A stretch of 64,000 nt of DNA, from NCBI GenBank assembly GCA_052289195.1, contig DAWAJD010000005.1:1-64000 (forward strand), read 5' to 3'. The notes beneath the pieces were generated by a model. The model ran no database searches, was not told the DNA's origin, and worked only from the letters and a program-made list of their open reading frames with translations. The position numbers were made by a program, and so were the translations under genes. The DNA is from UBA4644 sp900555855. GTDB lineage: Bacteria; Bacillota; Clostridia; Oscillospirales; Butyricicoccaceae. Positions 1-8,071 of this stretch are shown here, piece after piece (position 1 is the stretch's first letter; each line of letters opens with the position of its first letter).

Positions 1-55
1 GCCGGAGCCGAACTGTCGAGAAAAACCCAGCGAAGCGGTTTTTCGACAGTCTCAA
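1..55. repeat. Dispersed 55-bp palindromic repeat, copy 1
   Basis: A stem-loop (ACTGTCGA...TCGACAGT arms around a GCGAAGC loop) with flanking bases. It matches, in inverted orientation and with about 2 differences, the element at 15776-15830. It begins at the first base of the window, so it may extend further left. It lies downstream of the minus-strand gene 90-374. Being an exact dispersed repeat, it looks like a REP/MITE-like unit rather than a simple terminator; that reading is inference. Confidence 0.75.
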
Positions 56-56
56 C

Positions 57-80
57 AGCGGAAGCCTTTTGGCTTCCGCT
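57..80. terminator. Hairpin next to small membrane-protein gene
   Basis: Perfect stem AGCGGAAGCC / GGCTTCCGCT with a TTTT loop, followed on the plus strand by a T-rich stretch. It lies just past the stop of the minus-strand gene 90-374. The T-rich side points to the plus strand, so it may terminate a gene entering from the left. Confidence 0.5.
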
Positions 81-89
81 GCTTTGTTG

Positions 90-374
90 TTAAGGCTGTT
101 TTTTGGCCTTGCTCTCCCGGAGGAGCAGGGCGGCGAAAAAGAACAGGAGCAAAAAGTGGGAATCCGGCTCCGTGCGGATCACAAAGCGGAAAAGCGGGGC
201 CAGGGCGTCCGTTGATTCCTGGGAGGAGGAGATCCAAAGCCAGGCGGCAAAGCGAAGCAGGGAATTCAGGGCGAAGAACCCGGTGATCACGCAAAACCAG
301 GTCCTGCTTTTGCGGAGACAGGTGATGGTCAGCAGGGCAACCAGCCCCATGGGAACGATGCTGAGCTTGTCCAT
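90..374 (-). CDS. Small hydrophobic membrane protein of unknown function
   Basis: A 94-residue protein with roughly three hydrophobic segments (about residues 7-22, 30-48 and 73-87) and a charged C-terminus ending KAKKQP, so it is probably an integral membrane protein. The start follows a good ribosome site (AGAGGTGAC, 7 bases upstream). I do not recognise a family. It stands alone, divergent from the phosphoketolase gene, with the repeat at 1-55 behind it. Its coding status rests on the ribosome site, the hydrophobic pattern and the lack of a competing gene. Confidence 0.6.
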   Translation of the reverse strand: MDKLSIVPMGLVALLTITCLRKSRTWFCVITGFFALNSLLRFAAWLWISSSQESTDALAPLFRFVIRTEPDSHFLLLFFFAALLLRESKAKKQP

Positions 375-555
375 GAACAGTCACCTCTTGGTTCAGATTG
401 GCCCTGCGGCCTGAAAACAGTATAGCATACGACAGCCATGCGGATAAATTGGCAAATTTTATAAAATAAAAATGAAAGGATTGGGATATATCACGGGCTT
501 TCCGTCCGCGGCGAAGAAGAAAGCCCGGCCAAGGGTGCATTTGCAGAAAATTCAT

Positions 556-584
556 TTTACATTTTTTCTGCGGTGCGGTATAAT
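556..584 (+). promoter_or_regulatory. Sigma-A promoter of phosphoketolase gene
   Basis: TTTACA (556-561), 17-bp spacer, TATAAT (579-584). It lies 47 bp before the ATG at 631, which rules out the in-frame upstream start at 472 because that would precede the transcription start. Confidence 0.85.
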
Positions 585-630
585 GACTTTGAATCGAAAT
601 TTCTGCATATTTAATACAGGAGGAACGACT

Positions 631-2985
631 ATGGTAACGGAAGCCATGCTGCAAAAGCTGGACGCCTGGTGGCGCGCAGCCAATTATCTTTCCGCGGGGC
701 AGCTCTATCTGCTGGACGATCCCCTGCTGCGGGAGCCCCTGAAGCCCGAATACATCAAGAAAAAGATCGTGGGCCATTGGGGTACCGTCCCCGGCCAGAA
801 CTTTATCTATACCCATCTGAACCGCCTGATCTGTCAGTATGACCTGAACATGATCTATCTCTCCGGCCCCGGCCACGGCGGCAACGCCATGGTGGCCCAG
901 GACTGGCTGGACGGCTCCTACAGCGAGGTCTATCCCAATGTGAGTCAGGACGAGGAGGGCATGCGCCGTCTGTTCAAGCAGTTTTCCTTCCCCGGCGGCA
1001 TCCCCAGCCATGTGGCTCCGGAGACGCCGGGCTCCATCCATGAGGGCGGCGAGCTGGGCTACAGCCTTTCCCACGCCTTCGCCGCGGTGTTCGACAATCC
1101 CGATCTGATCGCCGCCTGCGTCGTGGGCGACGGCGAAGCGGAGACCGGCCCGCTGGCCACCGCGTGGCACGGCAATAAATTTCTGAACCCCGCCTCCGAC
1201 GGCGCGGTGCTGCCCATTCTGCACCTGAACGGCTATAAGATCGCCAACCCCACCGTCTTTGCCCGCATCACCCACGACGAGGTGAAGAAGTTCTTCGAGG
1301 GCTGCGGCTGGAAGCCTTATTTTGTGGAGGTGGGCGACGGGACAGATCATATGGCCGCCCACCGGATGATGGCGGATACGCTGGACAAATGCCTGCGGGA
1401 TATCCGCGCCGCCCAGAAGAAGGCCCGGGAGCAGGGGGTGAAGGAGCGGCCCCGCTGGCCTATGATCGTGTTCCGGTCTCCCAAGGGCTGGACGGGCATC
1501 CGCACCGCCGACGGCAAGCAGATCGAGGGCACCTTCCGGGCCCATCAGGTGCCGGTGGATATGAGCAAGCCGGAGCATCTGGGTCTGGTGGAGCAGTGGC
1601 TCAAGAGCTACCGCCCCGAGGAGCTTTTCGATGAAAACGGCGCGCCCTGCGCGCAGCTGAAGGCCATCGCCCCCAAGGGCGACCGGCGGATGGGCGCAAA
1701 TCCCCATGCCAACGGCGGCAAGCTGCTGCGGGATCTCCGCCTGCCGGATTTCCGGGATTACGGCATCGCCGTGCCTGCGCCCGGCGCAGTGGAGGCCCAG
1801 GATATGATCGAGCTGGGCGGCTTTGTGCGGGATATCTTCAAGCTCAACGCGGAAGCGAAAAACTTCCGGGTCTTCGGCCCGGACGAGACCATGTCCAACC
1901 GGCTGAACCGGGTCTTTGAGGCCACGGAGCGGGATTGGAACGCGGAGACCGTCCCCGGCGACGAATATCTGGCGGAGGATGGCCGGGTGGTGGATTCCAT
2001 GCTGTCCGAGCATATGTGCGAGGGCTGGCTGGAGGGCTATCTGCTCACGGGCCGCCACGGCTTCTTCAACAGCTACGAGGCCTTCATCCGCATCGTGGAC
2101 TCCATGTTCTCCCAGCACGCCAAGTGGCTCAAGGTCACCAAGGACCTGACCTGGCGGGAGGAGATCGCTTCGCTGAACTATGTGCTGTCCTCCAATGTGT
2201 GGCAGCAGGATCATAACGGCTTTACCCATCAGGATCCGGGCTTTTTGGACCATGTGGCCAACAAAAAGGCCGATGTGGTGCGGCTCTATCTGCCGCCGGA
2301 CGCCAACTGCCTGCTTTCCGTCTTTGACCACTGCATCCGCAGCAAGAACTATGTGAATGTGATGGTCACCTCCAAGCATCCCCGGCCCCAGTGGCTCACC
2401 ATGGAGCAGGCCGTCAAGCACTGCACCCAGGGCATCGGCATCTGGCAGTGGGCCTCCAACGATCAGGGGCAGGAGCCGGATGTGGTCCTGGCCTGCTGCG
2501 GCGACACGCCCACGCTGGAGGTGCTGGCCGCCGTCACCATCCTGCGGCAGTATCTGCCGGAGATCCGGATCCGGGTGGTCAATGTGGTGGATCTGATGAA
2601 ACTGGAGCCGGACTACGAGCATCCCCACGGGCTCAGCGATCAGGAATACGACGGCCTGTTCACCAAGGACAAGCCCATCCTCTTCGCCTTCCACGGCTAT
2701 CCCAAGCTGGTCCACGAGCTGACCTACCACCGGCACAATAAGAACCTCCATGTCCGGGGCTATCAGGAGGAAGGCACCATCACCACGCCCTTTGACATGC
2801 GGGTGCAGAACGCCATCGACCGGTTCCATCTGGTGATGGATGTGGTCAACAACCTGCCCCAGCTGGGCAACCGCGGCGCCTTCCTGCTGCAGCTCATGCG
2901 GGACAAGCTGGTGGAGCATAAGCAGTATATTGCGGAATACGGCCAGGATCTGCCGGAGATCCGGGCTTGGAAGTGGCAGGCCTGA
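631..2985 (+). CDS. xfp: Xylulose-5-phosphate/fructose-6-phosphate phosphoketolase
   Basis: A 784-residue thiamine-diphosphate enzyme of full family length. It cleaves xylulose 5-phosphate (and often fructose 6-phosphate) with phosphate to acetyl phosphate plus a sugar phosphate, feeding ATP formation through acetate kinase. Visible family motifs are GHWGTVPGQNF near residue 48, GPGHGG near 84, the ThDP motif GDGEAETGP near 168, and the late SNVWQQDHNGFTHQDPG block near 525. The start at 631 follows AGGAGG after an extended leader with a clear promoter. The pantothenate kinase gene follows 45 bp later and is probably cotranscribed. Dual versus single substrate use cannot be told from sequence. 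Confidence 0.96.
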   Translation: MVTEAMLQKLDAWWRAANYLSAGQLYLLDDPLLREPLKPEYIKKKIVGHWGTVPGQNFIYTHLNRLICQYDLNMIYLSGPGHGGNAMVAQDWLDGSYSEVYPNVSQDEEGMRRLFKQFSFPGGIPSHVAPETPGSIHEGGELGYSLSHAFAAVFDNPDLIAACVVGDGEAETGPLATAWHGNKFLNPASDGAVLPILHLNGYKIANPTVFARITHDEVKKFFEGCGWKPYFVEVGDGTDHMAAHRMMADTLDKCLRDIRAAQKKAREQGVKERPRWPMIVFRSPKGWTGIRTADGKQIEGTFRAHQVPVDMSKPEHLGLVEQWLKSYRPEELFDENGAPCAQLKAIAPKGDRRMGANPHANGGKLLRDLRLPDFRDYGIAVPAPGAVEAQDMIELGGFVRDIFKLNAEAKNFRVFGPDETMSNRLNRVFEATERDWNAETVPGDEYLAEDGRVVDSMLSEHMCEGWLEGYLLTGRHGFFNSYEAFIRIVDSMFSQHAKWLKVTKDLTWREEIASLNYVLSSNVWQQDHNGFTHQDPGFLDHVANKKADVVRLYLPPDANCLLSVFDHCIRSKNYVNVMVTSKHPRPQWLTMEQAVKHCTQGIGIWQWASNDQGQEPDVVLACCGDTPTLEVLAAVTILRQYLPEIRIRVVNVVDLMKLEPDYEHPHGLSDQEYDGLFTKDKPILFAFHGYPKLVHELTYHRHNKNLHVRGYQEEGTITTPFDMRVQNAIDRFHLVMDVVNNLPQLGNRGAFLLQLMRDKLVEHKQYIAEYGQDLPEIRAWKWQA

Positions 2986-3030
2986 GCCGCGCCATGGGAT
3001 CTGGAACATACCGATAAAGGAGGCGGCGCT

Positions 3031-3810
3031 ATGCTGCTGGCGGCGGATCTGGGCAATACGAATATCACGCTGGGCGTTTTTCGGGAGCGGGAGCTGCTGT
3101 TTTCCGCGCGGCTCTCCTCCTCCCGCAGCCGGACGGCAGACGAATATGCCGTTTTGCTGGATGCGCTTCTGCGCATGCGCGGCGTAGACCCCCGGGATAT
3201 CCATGGGGCGGTGCTTTCCTCCGAGCTGAAGCCGCTGACGCCGGTCTTTTCCGCGGCGGTAGAGCAGCTTTGCCATACCAGGCCGCTGATCGTGGGGCCC
3301 GGCGTAAGGACCGGGCTGGACATCCGGGTGGATATCCCCTCCCAGGTGGGCAGCGATATTGCCGTTTGCAGTGTTGCGGCCCTGAGCCTGCAGACCCCGC
3401 CGCTGGCGGTGGTGGATCTGGGGACGGCGACCACGCTGACCCTCATCGACGGCCGGGGACAGCTCACCGGTGTGATGATCTGTCCCGGCGTGCGCTCCGG
3501 GCTGGAGGCCCTCTCCTTTGCGGCGGCGGCGCTGCCGGATATCTCGCTGGAGCGGCCCCGGGCTCTTCTGGGCAAAAATACTGTGGATTCCATGACCTCC
3601 GGCGTCATTTACGGCGCGGCGGCCATGATCGACGGGCTGGTGGAGCGCCTGCGGGAGGAGGTCGGGGCGGAGGAGCTTCCCGTCATTGCCACCGGCGGCC
3701 TGGCAGACGCCATCCTGCCCTATTGCCGGACGAAGACCTGCCACGAGCCGGAGCTGGTGCTGCTGGGGCTGCGGCTGGTCTGGGAGCAAAACCGTGTGAA
3801 ACGCCGGTAA
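3031..3810 (+). CDS. coaX: Type III pantothenate kinase
   Basis: A 259-residue ASKHA-fold kinase catalysing the first step of coenzyme A synthesis, pantothenate to 4'-phosphopantothenate. Motifs include DLGNTNI (residues 6-12, phosphate loop), GSDIAV near 108 where family members usually have GxDR, VDLGTATTLTLID near 128, and the PGVRSGLEALS segment near 152. Type III enzymes are typically insensitive to CoA feedback and need a monovalent cation. The start is set by AAGGAGG. The next gene encodes a vitamin-type S-component, suggesting joint pantothenate uptake and activation. Confidence 0.93.
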   Translation: MLLAADLGNTNITLGVFRERELLFSARLSSSRSRTADEYAVLLDALLRMRGVDPRDIHGAVLSSELKPLTPVFSAAVEQLCHTRPLIVGPGVRTGLDIRVDIPSQVGSDIAVCSVAALSLQTPPLAVVDLGTATTLTLIDGRGQLTGVMICPGVRSGLEALSFAAAALPDISLERPRALLGKNTVDSMTSGVIYGAAAMIDGLVERLREEVGAEELPVIATGGLADAILPYCRTKTCHEPELVLLGLRLVWEQNRVKRR

Positions 3811-3884
3811 GGCGATTTCATAAATAATATGACCCGTGCGGCATCCTCCAAAGACGGGGAGCGGCAGCGGGAAAAGGAGCAATT

Positions 3885-4466
3885 ATGAAGCAGAACAAAA
3901 AAATGCGTCAGATGGTACAGCTGGCTGTATTGACCGCGATCCTTCTGGTGATGGCCTTCACCCCCCTGGGCTATCTGAAGCTCGGGCCGCTTTCCATCAC
4001 CTTTCTGACCCTCCCGGTGGCCGTGGCCTCCGTGGTCCTGGGGCCGCAGGCGGGCCTGATTATGGGCGCGGTGTTCGGCCTGACCTCCTTCTTCCAGTGC
4101 TTTGGCATGGACGAGTTCGGCGTGACCCTGCTGTCCATCAGCTTTTGGAAGACTATGGTTATGTGCCTGGTGCCCCGGCTGCTGGCCGGCGGCATTCCCG
4201 GCCTGATCTATCGAGGACTCAAGAATAAGAACCGCACGCTGGGCACGGCGCTGACCTGCCTGGCCACGCCGCTGATCAACACGCTGTTTTTCATGGGCCT
4301 GCTGGTCCTCTTCTTCCGCAACGAGCCCTATCTTCAGGGCTTTGGGGATTCCGTCTGGGCCATTTTGACGGCGCTGGGCGTTGGAAACGCCATTCCCGAG
4401 GCGTTGGTGACGCTGGTGGCAGGCACGGCCATCTGCGCGGCCCTGCAGAAGATCTGGAAGGACTGA
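3885..4466 (+). CDS. ECF transporter S-component, probably pantothenate-specific
   Basis: A 193-residue protein with five to six hydrophobic helices of the ECF-type S-component family. The N-terminal helix (QLAVLTAILLVMAFTPLG) is followed by a short LKLGPLSITFLTLPV segment typical of the family's substrate-specificity subunits. These bind a vitamin and share an energising EcfA/A'/T module that is usually encoded elsewhere, and none is seen here. Placement 74 bp after coaX argues for pantothenate as substrate (PanT-like), by context only. AAAGGAG precedes the start, and a strong terminator follows at 4486. Confidence 0.8.
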   Translation: MKQNKKMRQMVQLAVLTAILLVMAFTPLGYLKLGPLSITFLTLPVAVASVVLGPQAGLIMGAVFGLTSFFQCFGMDEFGVTLLSISFWKTMVMCLVPRLLAGGIPGLIYRGLKNKNRTLGTALTCLATPLINTLFFMGLLVLFFRNEPYLQGFGDSVWAILTALGVGNAIPEALVTLVAGTAICAALQKIWKD

Positions 4467-4485
4467 ACGAAAAGCTCTGGTCTCC

Positions 4486-4518
4486 AAAGGCCCCGTTTCA
4501 AAGGAAACGGGGCCTTTT
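4486..4518 (+). terminator. Intrinsic terminator after xfp-coaX-ECF genes
   Basis: Stem AAGGCCCCGTTT / AAACGGGGCCTT with a short loop and a T-run, 20 bp past the S-component stop codon. Confidence 0.9.
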
Positions 4519-4614
4519 GCGTAAAAAAAGCCCATTTTGGCGCCAAGCCGGAAAAGTATACGAAAAAAATAAGGAAAAAATCGGTTCTTTGACGATTTCT
4601 TATCGGGAAATACC

Positions 4615-4643
4615 TTGACTTTTGGCGGCGTCGGTTTTAAGAT
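4615..4643 (+). promoter_or_regulatory. Sigma-A promoter of gdhA
   Basis: TTGACT (4615-4620), 17-bp spacer, TAAGAT (4638-4643), about 70 bp before the gdhA ATG, leaving a short untranslated leader. Confidence 0.8.
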
Positions 4644-4711
4644 GTATTTGTAGGGTCAGGCCGGAAGGCCCCCTGGAAGTCCGTAAAATTTTTATTGGGA
4701 GGTACATACCA

Positions 4712-6055
4712 ATGAATGCTTACATGCAGAGAGTTCTTGACGAAGTCAAGGCCCGCAACGGAAGCGAGAAGCTGTTCCTGCAGACCGTGGAAGAAGTCTT
4801 CCAGTCTCTGGAGCCCATCGTGGAAAAGCACCCTGAATACGAGAAGTACGCCGTTCTGGAGAGAATGTGCGAGCCCGATCGTCAGATCCAGTTCCGTGTG
4901 ACCTGGGTGGACGACGCCGGCAAGCCCCATGTCAACCGCGGCTTCCGCGTTCAGTTCAACAGCGCCATCGGCCCCTACAAGGGCGGCCTGCGCTTTGCCA
5001 GCAATGTTACTCTGGACACCATGAAGTTCCTGGGCTTTGAGCAGACCTTCAAGAACAGCCTGACCAGCCTGCCCATCGGCGGCGGCAAGGGCGGCTCCGA
5101 CTTTGATCCCCGCGGCAAGTCCGATATGGAGATCATGCGCTTCTGCCAGGCCTTTATGACCGAGCTGTGGCGTCACATTGGTCCCGATGTGGATGTCCCC
5201 GCTGGTGACATCGGCGTTGGCGGCCGCGAGATCGGCTTCCTGTATGGCCAGTATAAGCGCATCAAGGCTGTCTGGGAGAACGGCGTTCTCACCGGTAAGG
5301 GCTTCAGCTACGGCGGCTCCCTGATCCGTCCCGAGGCTACCGGCTACGGCGCGACCTACTATGTCTGCGAAGTCCTGAAGCACTTCGGCGAGACCATGGA
5401 AGGCAAGACGGTCGCCGTCTCCGGCTTCGGCAATGTTGCCTGGGGCGTCTGCAAGAAGGTCGCTCAGCTGGGCGGCAAGGTCGTCACCATCTCCGGTCCC
5501 GACGGCTACTGCTACGATCCCGATGGCATCGCCACCGATGAGAAGATCGGCTACCTGCTGGAGATGCGTGCTTCCGGCCGCGACCGCGCTCAGGATTACG
5601 CGGACAAGTTCGGCTGCAAGTTCGTTCCCAAGGCAAAGGTCTGGGGCGAGAAGTTCGACATCGCTATGCCCTGCGCTTACCAGAACGAGATCGGTATGCC
5701 CGAGGCAGAGCAGATGGTCAAGAACGGCCTGAAGTATTACATCGAGGTCGCCAATATGCCCACCACCAACGAGGCTCTGGCTTACCTGAAGGAGCACTGC
5801 GTTGTGGCTCCCTCCAAGGCTGTTAACGCCGGCGGCGTGGCCACCTCTGCTCTGGAAATGTCCCAGAACAGCGAGCGCCTGAGCTGGACCGCGGAAGAGG
5901 TCGATGCCAAGCTGCATCAGATCATGAAGAACATCTACAGCGCTTCTGTGGAAGCTGCTGAGCATGCCGGCCTGGGCTATGACCTGGTCGCTGGCGGCAA
6001 CATCGCCGGCTTCATGAAGGTCGCCGATGCCATGATGGCTCAGGGTTTGGTCTAA
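4712..6055 (+). CDS. gdhA: NADP-type glutamate dehydrogenase
   Basis: A 447-residue hexameric-type glutamate dehydrogenase interconverting 2-oxoglutarate plus ammonium and glutamate. The dehydrogenase motifs are clear: FNSAIGPYKGGLRF (substrate binding) near residue 86, LPIGGGKGGSDFDP with the catalytic lysine region near 121, DVPAGDIGVGGREIG near 163, and the Rossmann motif VSGFGNVAWG near 236. Residue make-up and length match the bacterial NADP-dependent biosynthetic class; cofactor choice is inferred. The ATG at 4712 follows GGGAGG. Codon use is strongly biased, suggesting high expression. It is monocistronic, with its own promoter and terminator. Confidence 0.96.
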   Translation: MNAYMQRVLDEVKARNGSEKLFLQTVEEVFQSLEPIVEKHPEYEKYAVLERMCEPDRQIQFRVTWVDDAGKPHVNRGFRVQFNSAIGPYKGGLRFASNVTLDTMKFLGFEQTFKNSLTSLPIGGGKGGSDFDPRGKSDMEIMRFCQAFMTELWRHIGPDVDVPAGDIGVGGREIGFLYGQYKRIKAVWENGVLTGKGFSYGGSLIRPEATGYGATYYVCEVLKHFGETMEGKTVAVSGFGNVAWGVCKKVAQLGGKVVTISGPDGYCYDPDGIATDEKIGYLLEMRASGRDRAQDYADKFGCKFVPKAKVWGEKFDIAMPCAYQNEIGMPEAEQMVKNGLKYYIEVANMPTTNEALAYLKEHCVVAPSKAVNAGGVATSALEMSQNSERLSWTAEEVDAKLHQIMKNIYSASVEAAEHAGLGYDLVAGGNIAGFMKVADAMMAQGLV

Positions 6056-6093
6056 TCCACACCGTTACAGAGCTTTCATCAAAACCAAAACGA

Positions 6094-6120
6094 GCGCCGG
6101 GCGAAAGCCTGGCGCTTTTT
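6094..6120 (+). terminator. Terminator of gdhA
   Basis: Stem AGCGCCGGGC / GCCTGGCGCT with a GAAA loop followed by TTTTT. Confidence 0.9.
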
Positions 6121-6153
6121 CTGTCCGGAAAAAGCTGCAAAAAGCTGCAAAAA

Positions 6154-6180
6154 GCCTCCGCATACGCAGTATGCGGAGGC
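6154..6180 (-). terminator. Terminator of the KdpDE-like operon
   Basis: Stem GCCTCCGCATAC / GTATGCGGAGGC. On the minus strand it is followed by TTTTT and lies 17 bp past the response-regulator stop. AGCTGCAAAA is repeated just beside it. Confidence 0.85.
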
Positions 6181-6196
6181 TTTGCTTTGCGCGGGT

Positions 6197-6895
6197 TCAG
6201 CCGTCTGTTATCCGATAGCCCACGCCAAGCTCATTTGCAATGTAATTTTCCGCGCCGGGGCGGGCCCCCAGCTTTTTACGGATGTTTGCCATGTTCACCT
6301 GGAGCTTTTTGATGCTGCCGGGATCGGAAACGCCCCAGATCTCCCGGATGATGGCCGCATAGGTCAGGACCTTTCCGGCGTGCTGCGCCAGCAGCACCAC
6401 GATATTGTATTCCGTCTGCGTCAGGCGGACCTCCTGCCCGCCCACCAGGACCTGCCGCTGATCAAAGCGGATCTCCAGATCCTTTAGCACCAGCGACTTG
6501 CTGGTGTCGCCGCTGCTGTTCCAGATGATGCTGCGCAGCGCCGCCCGGATCCGGGCCAGCAGCTCCGCCGGGCCGAAGGGCTTGGTCACATAATCATTGG
6601 CGCCCTGATCCAGCGCCTCCACCTTGTCCTGCTCGGTGATGCGGGCGGAAAGCACGATGATGGGCACCGGGGATTCCTCCCGGATGGTCCGGATGATCCG
6701 CATGCCGTCCATATCCGGCAGGCCCAGATCCAAAACCACCAGATCGGGCCGGTGGGAGCAGAAGGATAAAAGCCCGGCGCTGGCCGTGCTGGCGGTGACC
6801 ACCTGAAAGCCGTTGCTCTCCAGCAGCGCGGTGACAAAGGTGCGGATGCTGCCGTCGTCTTCCACGATCAGGATCTTGTATTTATTGTTGCTCAT
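6197..6895 (-). CDS. KdpE-like OmpR-family response regulator
   Basis: A 232-residue protein with an N-terminal receiver (about 8-120): acidic pair EDD near 15, phospho-acceptor Asp in VVLDLGLPD near 56, and the conserved Lys in TKPFGP near 108. A C-terminal winged helix follows (about 135-230; LTQTEYNIVVLL and VGYRI). It resembles KdpE most. GGAGGT sits 9 bases before the ATG at 6895, so the in-frame GTG at 6901 is not preferred. It overlaps the kinase gene by 14 bp, so translation is probably coupled. No kdpFABC is present, so the regulated target is unknown. Confidence 0.88.
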   Translation of the reverse strand: MSNNKYKILIVEDDGSIRTFVTALLESNGFQVVTASTASAGLLSFCSHRPDLVVLDLGLPDMDGMRIIRTIREESPVPIIVLSARITEQDKVEALDQGANDYVTKPFGPAELLARIRAALRSIIWNSSGDTSKSLVLKDLEIRFDQRQVLVGGQEVRLTQTEYNIVVLLAQHAGKVLTYAAIIREIWGVSDPGSIKKLQVNMANIRKKLGARPGAENYIANELGVGYRITDG

Positions 6896-7946
6896 GGTCA
6901 CCGACCTCCATTTTCAAAGTAAAGCGAAACAGCGCGCCGCCCTTTGGGCTGTTTTCCGCCTGGATCTCGCCGCCGTGGGCACGGATGATGGCGGCACAGA
7001 CGGAGAGACCGATGCCCATGGACCGATGCCCATCGGAGGAAAGCGTGGGCGCGCTCACCGGCGAGGAAAACAGCTTGCACAAAAGCTGGGGCGGGATGCC
7101 CTGGCCGTCGTCCTGGACTTCAAACACAGCGTCGGCGCCCCGGGGATAGACCCGCAGGGTCAAATGCTGCATCCCCTCTGCGTGCTGGACGGCGTTTTCC
7201 AGAAGATTGCTCAGCACCTGCTGGATCAGCAGAGGATCCATGGGGATGCAGATAAACTCCTCCGGAAGCTCCACCGTGACCGGCTGCTGGGGATAGCGCT
7301 TCCGAAACTGGATCAGCACCGCGTCCACCAGCTCCTCCGCAGCGATGGGCGTTTTATTCAGCGAGACGCCGCTCTGGTCCATCCGGGTAACGGTCAGCAG
7401 ATTTTCCACCATGCGGATGAGCCAGTCGGCCTCGGAGCGGATCTCTGCCACCAAGGCCAGCTGCTTCTCCGACGAAAGCTTGTCCGCGCTTTCCAGAATG
7501 GTGGAGGAGGAGCCGTAGATGGTGGTCAGCGGCGTGCGGAGATCGTGGGAGATGGCCCGCAGCAGCTTGGCCCGGGCGGCCTCCTGCGCGCTCTCCGCTT
7601 CCCGAAGCTCCTGCTGGCGGATGCGGGCCGCCAGCATGCCGGCCACGCAGGTGACCGCCGTTAGCACCAGCGCAGTGCTGAGGTTTTCCGGAATGGCAAA
7701 GCCAAAATCGAAATAAGGGTAGGAAAAAGCGTAGTTCACGATCAGCGCGGAGGCCACCGAGGCGGAGATCCCCCAGAAATAGCTCCGGGTGGTCAGCGCG
7801 ATGCAGAAGACGGCCAGCGTAAAGAGCATGGGCGTTACATTCTGAATGTTCAGCCCGGTCTGCAGCAGCAGGCCCAACAGCAGCGCGCCCAGCAAAAAAA
7901 AGAACCAATAGCCGAAATTCCGAAAATAATGTCGCTTTGTCTGCAT
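6882..7946 (-). CDS. KdpD-like sensor histidine kinase lacking the N-terminal KdpD/Usp domains
   Basis: A 354-residue membrane kinase. Four closely packed transmembrane helices (about 12-110) match the DUF4118 membrane block of KdpD. A HisKA segment follows with the phospho-acceptor His in AISHDLRTPLTT (near 150), then an ATPase domain with NLLENAVQH (N box), DDGQGIPP (G1) and GIGLSVCAAIIRAHGG (G2). Full KdpD is about 900 residues; the cytosolic KdpD and Usp-like parts are absent. The start at 7946 follows AAGGGAT; the longer frame to 8075 would read through the degV terminator. Confidence 0.87.
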   Translation of the reverse strand: MQTKRHYFRNFGYWFFFLLGALLLGLLLQTGLNIQNVTPMLFTLAVFCIALTTRSYFWGISASVASALIVNYAFSYPYFDFGFAIPENLSTALVLTAVTCVAGMLAARIRQQELREAESAQEAARAKLLRAISHDLRTPLTTIYGSSSTILESADKLSSEKQLALVAEIRSEADWLIRMVENLLTVTRMDQSGVSLNKTPIAAEELVDAVLIQFRKRYPQQPVTVELPEEFICIPMDPLLIQQVLSNLLENAVQHAEGMQHLTLRVYPRGADAVFEVQDDGQGIPPQLLCKLFSSPVSAPTLSSDGHRSMGIGLSVCAAIIRAHGGEIQAENSPKGGALFRFTLKMEVGDHEQQ

Positions 7947-7975
7947 AAGATCCCTTCTTCGTGTATTCGTGTAGA

Positions 7976-7984
7976 AGTATAGCA
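7976..7984 (-). promoter_or_regulatory. Extended -10 promoter of the KdpDE-like operon
   Basis: On the minus strand TGC-TATACT lies about 30 bp upstream of the kinase ATG. No good -35 is visible, as expected for an extended -10 site. Confidence 0.55.
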
Positions 7985-8030
7985 GAAAACCGGCAAAGAT
8001 TCTGCTAAAGAATCCGCCGCGCAGAAAAGA

Positions 8031-8063
8031 AGCGCCATACCCGGAAGCTTTGGGCATGGCGCT
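8031..8063 (-). terminator. Terminator of the degV-family gene
   Basis: Stem AGCGCCATGCCC / GGGTATGGCGCT followed on the minus strand by TCTTTT, just past the DegV stop. It separates degV from the kinase operon. Confidence 0.85.
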
Positions 8064-8071
8064 GCAGAGGA

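Noticed and set aside
472..630. N-terminal extension of phosphoketolase from 472
   Set aside because: The promoter TTTACA/TATAAT lies inside it, and AGGAGG sits before the ATG at 631.
52..3882. 1276-residue minus-strand open frame opposite xfp and coaX
   Set aside because: Long antisense frames are common in GC-rich coding DNA; the translation is low-complexity (His/Gln/Arg/Gly-rich) and the plus-strand genes are unmistakable. The same holds for the long antisense frames opposite aspS, nifS, PBP2, ruvB and the D-glutamate-cyclase fusion.
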